Position numbers and translations under genes: made by a program. Positions 57,623 through 64,000 of a DNA stretch of 64,000 bases are shown piece after piece. Within the stretch, counting starts at the first letter, position 1. Each line of letters starts with the position of its first letter. The notes under the pieces were generated by a model. The model worked only from the letters and a program-made list of their open reading frames with translations, did not search any database and had not been told where the DNA came from. The DNA is from Poecilobothrus nobilitatus (lineage: Eukaryota > Arthropoda > Insecta > Diptera > Dolichopodidae): the NCBI GenBank assembly GCA_947095535.1, contig OX352772.1, positions 188,736,075 through 188,800,074 on the forward strand, in the 5' to 3' direction.

Positions 57623-59652
57623 CTAGTTAGACTTTAGAAGTTCATTTAATATACCAGTCTCATTAAGAGAATCACTAATATATGAAACTTCACATTCGGT
57701 TTGTAAATTGATATTAGAATCTTCTGTAACTGGAGACATATTTTTATTTGGTTTAGCTTTTTTTATAATATTTCTAACATTTTCAATGGAAATTTGTTTT
57801 AATTTTGGTTTAGTTTTGCTTTTATTTTTTGTTTGAGGTTTATTCCTCTAAATATTTTGAGATTTTCCATTTTCCAAATTTATTGAGATATTATTTAGAT
57901 TTTCCATTTTTGTTTTTTTCTGTTCATAAATATCCTGCCACGTCTTAGACGTGAGGACATAAGGTACATTTAAATTTGAACTCATTTTTCCTTTTTTTTC
58001 TGGTGTTTTTGGCCAGGTTAAAATTTGTCCAATTGATGTAGAAGAATTATTTTCAATCGGATATGGTAAATTTTCAAATATTATGGGTAGATTATCTATG
58101 TTAATAATATCGAAAGATTTGTTTGCCTCTATATTATCAACATGCATATCACATTCATTTATTTTAAACATATATTTAAAGAGTTTTCTTAGACTTTTCA
58201 ATTCTTCAATATCTTCAAAGGTTTCTGTTTGCTTTACTTTCTGCATTATGTCTGCTCCTACTAATTCCTCGAAAATTTCTTGAGAAATATTGTTTTTTTC
58301 ATGTGTTACCCGGTCATTGGATTTATCATCTTCAGAATAATTACGGCTTAAGGCCTTAGATTTACCTAATCAATATAGATGGATAGTAAAATTAATCAAA
58401 ATTAATCAAAAATAGAGTTAAATTAAATAAAATAGAGTTTCGTATTAGGTACCTAAACATTTTGTAAAATCTATATTGTTGCAGTTCCATGGACATAATC
58501 CACAAGCGAAAAATCCATTTACAACATTTGATCTTTTTATATTATTAACTGCCTTTTGTAGAATCGGCGCAAAATTAATTTTCGTTAATATGTCATTCAA
58601 GTTATTTTGTTTCCAATTTAAGACGGCTTTTTTCCACTCGCTTTTTAATGGCTTAAAAGCTGATACGTCCGCTGGTTGCAATATTCTTGTTGCATTTGGG
58701 TACAATGCAATCAATATTATTTTTAAATCATTACATAACACACTTATTTCATACGTTAAGTGCCTTTTATGACCATCAACAAACAATATAATGGGAAATT
58801 CTACATTTGATTTAACTAAATAAGGGTGTAAAACATTTGCAACGTATTCATAAAACAATTCAGATTTCATCCATCCTGAATCCGACTTACCCCATTACCC
58901 CGACCCCATTCCTTTGGAATTGTTTTTAAAATTTCGTTTGGAATTCTCTTATATGGGTATATTATCATTGGAGGAGTACATTCTCCCGAAGCAGAAAATG
59001 TAAACATAACCGTAATCGCTGTTTTGGATTGCGCATGATCGATTTCGTATACATTCTGACTACCTTTTTGTGCTAGCACCTTTTCATTCTTAGGGCAAAG
59101 CTGAAAATTGGTTTCGTCACCTTTAAATACTCGTTTTGGATCGCCCAAAATTTCAAAGTGCCCGGAACTTTTAAGATTTTCTTCTATTTGTGAAAACCAA
59201 ATTTTTATATGTGATTCTGAAATGTTGGCACTAGCACTAGAAACTGCTTCAGAAGGTCTCAAACACAGTTCCGGATGCCTTTTCATAAAAGAAGAGTACC
59301 ATGTTTCACCAGACAAATTAGATTTAAATGGGCTCTTTCTGTTATTTTTGTTTAAAAATTGTTGAACACTTAATTTTAAATTAAATTTTCTTTGCGGAAA
59401 ACCTTTATTACTACACTCCTTGATCCATTTAACTAATACATCTTCGTCTTCTTCAGATAACACAGTAGTAGGGCCTGGACGAATTTTGACAAATTTGTCA
59501 CTTAACCTAAATTGTAGTGTCGAGCGTGGAACTCCGAACTTTTTGGATGCCATTTTTTTAGACATCCCTTCTTTTATCGCTTCAATAGCGTTCTTTACAG
59601 TTTCTTCGTCGTATTTTTTTGTGTAATTTACTCCTTTCTTGGTTCCGGGCAT
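57623..59652 (-). pseudogene. Pogo/Tigger-like transposase, copy 1
   Basis: Predicted exons 59,652-58,453 and 58,365-57,848. The N-terminus has a Psq/CENP-B-type helix-turn-helix (KMASKKFGVPRSTLQFRL) and a CENP-B-type domain (TWYSSFMKRHPEL). The DDE core has FKGDETNFQLCPKN, ILFVDGHKRHLTYE and ATRILQPADVSAFKPLKSEW, giving the DDD residues. The C-terminus has IGQILTWPKTPEKKGKM. A frameshift near 58,888, before SGWMKSELF, breaks it. An 87-bp phase-1 intron (58,366-58,452, GT...AG) restores the frame as LGK. After TAG at 57,848 the frame stays open for 74 more codons to 57,623. Confidence 0.82.
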
Positions 59653-59778
59653 TTTCTAGTTAAATTATCTAATATAAATAAAAAGATGATTAAATTGCTT
59701 ACCAAACTAGGTAGGTATGTACTAAGTAGTAACTAGATATTAATTGTTTAACATTTTTAAATTTAACAATAACCAAAA

Positions 59779-59841
59779 ATTGGCACGGTGCCAATTTTCC
59801 GGTTATTGGCATTATTACCAATGATTAGCACAGTGCCAAGC
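59779..59841. repeat. Subterminal TTGGCAC motif cluster, copy 1
   Basis: TTGGCACGGTGCCAA at 59,780-59,794 is a palindrome with 7-bp arms, followed by TTATTGGCATTATTACCAATGA and TTAGCACAGTGCCAAG. The same TTGGCAC core ends both terminal repeats and occurs at 57,543. Repeated motifs near the ends of pogo/Tc1-type elements often bind the transposase. The equivalent in copy 2 is 62,760-62,822, with one arm changed (TTGGCATGG). Confidence 0.6.
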
Positions 59842-60272
59842 AATACAACGAATACTGTTTTTTACAACCAATTGTTAACATTATGTGCAAAATTAAATAT
59901 ATTGTTTAAATATTTTAAAAAATCATTAAACTTACCTTTTAATTTGAATCTTAAATAAATAAATTATTACTTTATAATAAAATTTAAAATTAAAAAACAA
60001 AAACAACCACTTTAAAAACAGACCTTTTGTTATAAATTTCTTTGCAATTTGGTGGGAAACCGCACTTTGGTTTTGACTTATAATTCTTTTAACGAATTTT
60101 TATTAAAAGCCATCTATTAACGAGTAGTTTGTATTATTTTTACACTGAAATATAGTACTAAAAACTAATAAAGTTACAACCGAAATATTAGATGGGGCTA
60201 ATTTCATACAAAATTGCTTTATTTGTAGTAGTGCCAATCATTGCAAGAGTGCCAATCATAGGAGGTTCTACC

Positions 60273-63256
60273 CGTAAAACATCTAATGATTGGCACCTTA
60301 ACGATTTGTTTTGATAAATTGTTTTCTTAAATTCAGACTAAATAAACAAAAAACACGCAAATGATAAATTTTTCTTCTTAAAGACTTAATTTATTAATAA
60401 AAAAACATAAATAAAGAAATATTTTGGTAATCCAGTATAAAAATAAAAAAATAAAAAAAAAATGTATTTCAACCAATGGTTGGCCCTGTTTATCCAGTCA
60501 TTGACACTCCTTAGAATCTATTATTGGCACTATAGTTTGTTTATTAAAAATTTGTTCAAATAATCATAATAACCATATCAAAGATTGCGCGGTAGTAGTT
60601 GAACTAGTTAGACTTTAGAAGTTCATTTAATATACCAGTCTCATTAAGAGAATCACTAATATATGAAACTTCACATTCGGTTTGTAAATTGATATTAGAA
60701 TCTTCTGTAACTGGAGACATATTTTTATTTGGTTTAGCTTCTTTTATAATATTTCTAACATTTTCAATGGAAATTTGTTTTAATTTTGGTTTAGTTTTGC
60801 TTTTATTTTTTGTTTGAGGTTTATTCCTCTAAATATTTTGAGATTTTCCATTTTCCAAATTTATTGAGATATTATTTAGATTTTCCATTTTTGTTTTTTT
60901 CTGTTCATAAATATCCTGCCACGTCTTAGACGTGAGGACATAAGGTACATTTAAATTTGAACTCATTTTTCCTTTTTTTTCTGGTGTTTTTGGCCAGGTT
61001 AAAATTTGCCCAATTGATGTAGAAGAATTATTTTCAATCGGGTATGGTAAATTTTCAAATATTATGGGTAGATTATCTATGTTAATAATATCGAAAGATT
61101 TATTTGCCTCTATATTATCAACATGCAAATCACATTTATTTATTTTAAACATATATTTAAAGAGTTTTCTTAGACTTTTCAATTCTTCAATATCTTCAAA
61201 GGTTTCTGTTTGCTTTACTTTCTGCATTATATCTGCTCCTACTAATTCCTCGAAAATTTCTTGAGAAACATTATTTTTTTCATGTGTTACCCGGTCATTG
61301 GATTTATCATCTTCAGAATAATTACGGCTTAAGGCCTTAGATTTACCTAATCAATATAGATAGATAGTATAATTAATCAAAATTAATCAAAAATAGAGTT
61401 AAATTAAATAAAATAGAGTTTCGTATTAGGTACCTAAACATTTTGTAAAATCTATATTGTTGCAGTTCCATGGACATAATCCACAAGCGAAAAATCCATT
61501 TACAACATTTGATCTTTTTATATTACTAACTGCCTTTTGTAGAATCGGCGCAAAATTAATTTTCGTTAATATTTCATTCAAGTTATTTTGTTTCCAATTT
61601 AAGACGGCTTTTTTCCACTCGCTTTTTAATGGCTTAAAAGCTAATACGTCCGCTGGTTGCAATATTCTTGTTGCATTTGGGTACAATTCAATCAATATTA
61701 TTTTTAAATCATTACATAACATACTTATTTCATACGTTAAGTGGCTTTTATGACCATCAACAAACAATATAATGGGAAATTCTACATTTGATTTAACTAA
61801 ATAAGGGTGTAAAACATTTGCAACGTATTCATAAAACAATTCAGATTTCATCCATCCTGAATCCGACTTACCCCATTACTCCGACCCCATTCCTTTGGAA
61901 TTGTTTTTAAGATTTCGTTTGGAATTCTCTTATATGGGTATATTATCATTGGAGGAGTACATTCTCCCGAAGCAGAAAATGTAAACATAACCGTAATCGC
62001 TGTTTTAGATTGCGCATGATCGATTTTGTATACATTCTGACTACCTTTTTCTGCTAGTACTTTTTCATTCTTAGGGCAAAGCTGAAAATTGGTTTCGTTA
62101 CCATTAAATACTCGTTTTGGATCGCCCAAAATTTCAAAGTGCCCGGAACTTTTAAGATTTTCTTCTATTTGTGAAAACCAAATTGTTATATGTGATTCTG
62201 AAATGTTGGTACTAGCACTAGAAACTGCTTCAGAAGCCCTCAAACATAGTTCCGGATGCCTTTTCATAAAAGAAGAGTACCATTTTTCACCAGACAAATT
62301 AGATTTAAATGGGCTCTTTCTGTTATTTTTGTTTAAAAATTGTTGAACACTTAATTTTAAATTAAATTTTCTTTGCGGAAAACCTTTATTACTACACTCC
62401 GTGATCCATTTAACTAATACATCTTCGTCTTCTTCAGATAACACAGTAGTAGGGCCTGGACGAATTTTGACAAATTTGTCACTTAACCTAAATTGTAGTA
62501 TCGAGCGTGGAACTCCGAACTATTTGGATGCTATTTTTTTAGACATCCCTTCTTTTTATCGCTTCAATAGCGTTCTTTACAGTTTCTTCGTCGTATTTTT
62601 TTGTGTAATTTACTCTTTTCTTGGTTCCGGGCATTTTCTAGTTAAATTTTCTAATATAAATAAAACAGATGATTAAATTGCTTATCAAACTAGGTAGGTA
62701 TGTACTAAGTAGTAACTAGATATTAATTGTTTAATATTTTTAAATTTAACAATAACCAAAAATTGGCATGGTGCCAATTTTCCGGTTATTGGCATTATTA
62801 CCAATGATTAGCACAGTGCCAAGTAATACAACGAATACTTTTTTTTACAACCAATTGTTAACATTATGTGCAAAATTAAATATATTGTTTAAATATTTTA
62901 AAAAATCATTAAACTTACCTTTTAATTTGAATCTTAAATAAATAAATTATTACTTTATAATAAAATTTAAAATTAAAAAACAAAAACAACCACTTTAAAA
63001 ACAGACCTTTTGTTATAAATTTCTTTGCAATTTGGTGGGAAACCGCACTTTGGTTTTGAATCATAATTCTTTTAACGAATGTTTATTAAAAGCCATCTAT
63101 TAACGTGTAGTTTGTATTATTTTTACACTGAAATATAGTACTAAAAACTAATAAAGTTACAACCGAAATATTAGATGGGGCTAATTTCATACAAAATTGC
63201 TTTATTTGTAGTAGTGCCAATCATTGCAAGAGTGCCAATCATAAAAGGTTCTACCG
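60273..63256 (-). mobile_element. Pogo/Tigger-like DNA transposon, copy 2 of the dimer
   Basis: The right end is GGTTCTACCG at 63,247-63,256 followed by TA (63,257-63,258), matching the TA at the far left of copy 1. The left end lacks one or two of the terminal G residues: the joint reads GGTTCTACCCGTAAAAC. The sequence is close to copy 1 throughout, with scattered substitutions (a few per 100 bp). The subterminal TTGGCAC cluster is at 62,760-62,822. Confidence 0.85.
60604..62634 (-). pseudogene. Pogo/Tigger-like transposase, copy 2
   Basis: Exons 62,634-61,434 and 61,346-60,829, with the 87-bp intron at 61,347-61,433. It shares the frameshift before SGWMKSELF (near 61,869) and the TAG at 60,829 with copy 1. 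It has one more lesion, a single inserted T near 62,555 that separates the helix-turn-helix start from the rest; the open frame 61,848-62,444 begins after it. The first catalytic block reads FNGNETNF, with Asn for the first Asp of FKGDET, so this copy also loses a catalytic residue. The second and third Asp (FVDGHKS, QPADVLAF) are kept. Confidence 0.8.
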
Positions 63257-63258
63257 TA

Positions 63259-63799
63259 GGTACTTTTATTAAAAATTATATTTTCTTAGCATAAAAAGTT
63301 GTCTGCCAAATATAAGGCTTTTACTTCGTAAAAATGAAGGGGCCTTTCACATAATTGTATATAAGTATATTTTAAAAATTAATTAAAAATTAAGAACTGA
63401 ACAAACATTTTTTTTTTTCATGTTAAGTATTAAATATTTAATTAAAATTTAAATAATATTTTAAAAAACTGAAATTATGCACATACATATGATTTAGTTT
63501 GATTTTGATTGTTGAAATTTTATAATTTCAATTGGTATATATAAAAACATTAGAAATCAGAGACTGCTCGACATTTTTGGAAGAACATTAAAATGGCGAA
63601 AATAGGGTAAATATACCATATGAAGATATAGGTCTCTTATGACTTCCTGCTCTCAGGAAGTAATTATAATAGGTACTATTGTTTGATAATAATAAAAATA
63701 TTTTTTTAATTATTATCAATACAATACTTATTCATAATACATTTTCCTTATAACAGAATTTAGAAAAACTCAAAAGATTGTTTTTGGATGCTTAAAATT
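63259..63799. other. AT-rich non-coding stretch
   Basis: No coding frame or repeat that I can place. The pair CTTCCTGCTCTCAGGAAG at 63,642-63,659 is a perfect hairpin with a short loop. Between 63,250 and 63,330 the sequence is ordinary unique-looking DNA. Confidence 0.35.
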
Positions 63800-64000
63800 A
63801 AAAATAACTCGTTTGGAGTTCTTTATGTCGATGTTTGCCCGGAGACAATGCTAAACATGTACAATACCTGTTTAAAAGAAGGCGCTTTTTTGCAAGAGAT
63901 GGAAGGAGGCAATACTAGTATTGATAGACAAGGGTTAAGGAGAACATTTTACGGCTTCATCATACAGACCAATATGTATGCTAGAAGCTTCAATATGTAT
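63800..64000 (+). pseudogene. LINE reverse transcriptase fragment, R1/LOA-like, running off the window
   Basis: Plus strand: FGVLYVDVCPETMLNMYNTC and LKEGAF, then after a frameshift near 63,880 KRWKEAILVLIDKG, a TAA, and SSYRPICMLEA. The mYNTCLKEG.F..RWK.A.LVLI.KG....SSYRPICML pattern is the start of the RT domain of R1/LOA-type LINEs. One frameshift and one stop within 60 codons mark it as a pseudogene. The upstream endonuclease is not present and the rest lies outside the window. Confidence 0.7.

Larger units (their letters stand above)
57291..60272 (-). mobile_element. Pogo/Tigger-like DNA transposon, copy 1 of a head-to-tail dimer
   Basis: Left end GGGTAAAACATCTAATGATT with GGCAC; right end, reversed, GGTAGAACCTCCTATGATT with GGCAC, so the terminal inverted repeats are about 25 bp. 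The left flank is TA. ATGATTGGCAC (57,305-57,315) and GTGCCAATCAT (60,231-60,241; 60,249-60,259) repeat the core. The gene runs on the minus strand. 59,655-60,230 is non-coding apart from the TTGGCAC cluster at 59,779-59,841. Copy 2 starts 2,981 bp downstream with no TA between the two. Confidence 0.85.

Noticed and set aside
58476..58772. 98-codon plus-strand ORF, repeated at 61,457
   Set aside because: It is the antisense shadow of the pogo transposase catalytic region.

Overview
This is an AT-rich stretch of animal, most likely insect, genome built almost entirely of transposable elements. I find no host gene, no bacterial operon and no CRISPR array. The element types fit an arthropod: BEL/Pao and Ty3/Gypsy retrotransposons, several Jockey-superfamily LINEs, a tRNA-derived SINE-like block, a Helitron, an INE-1/DINE-1-like repeat, a Polinton/Maverick and a pogo/Tigger-type DNA transposon. 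The INE-like repeat hints at a fly-like insect, but the species cannot be fixed from the sequence.

Bases 1-37,908 are a tandem amplification. A unit of about 10.2 kb holds, in order, a minus-strand Gypsy remnant, a minus-strand BEL remnant, the 5' LTR of a plus-strand Gypsy (itself split by an INE-like repeat), a minus-strand LINE and a SINE-like block. It occurs as unit A (1-10,145), unit B (14,536-24,745) and unit C (24,746-37,908). A later 4,391-bp tandem duplication (6,402-10,792 repeated as 10,793-15,183) lies across the A/B boundary. A 2,881-bp Helitron sits only in unit C; the other full copies show the empty site. Shared and private deletions indicate that A and B are closer to each other than to C.

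Bases 37,908-42,852 are the body and 3' LTR of the plus-strand Gypsy whose 5' LTR lies in unit C. A 4-bp direct repeat (CACG) at 29,659-29,662 and 42,853-42,856 brackets it, so 29,663-42,852 reads as one insertion later filled by other elements. The amplification seems to have started in the left part of this locus.

Bases about 43,500-56,866 are a decayed Polinton. They carry remnants of an adenovirus-type cysteine protease, a major capsid protein, a small pVI-like capsid protein, a second capsid-type protein, a packaging ATPase, several small conserved ORFs and the start of a retroviral-type integrase. One LINE (14-bp target-site duplication) interrupts the protease, and a second, better preserved LINE interrupts a capsid gene. 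I see no protein-primed DNA polymerase.

Bases 57,291-63,256 are two pogo/Tigger-like transposons joined head to tail at near-identical sequence, flanked as a pair by TA. Each transposase carries a frameshift, a predicted 87-bp intron and the catalytic DDD residues. The window ends in a fragment of another LINE reverse transcriptase. Nearly every element is inactive; several catalytic substitutions are shared by all tandem copies, so inactivation came before amplification.
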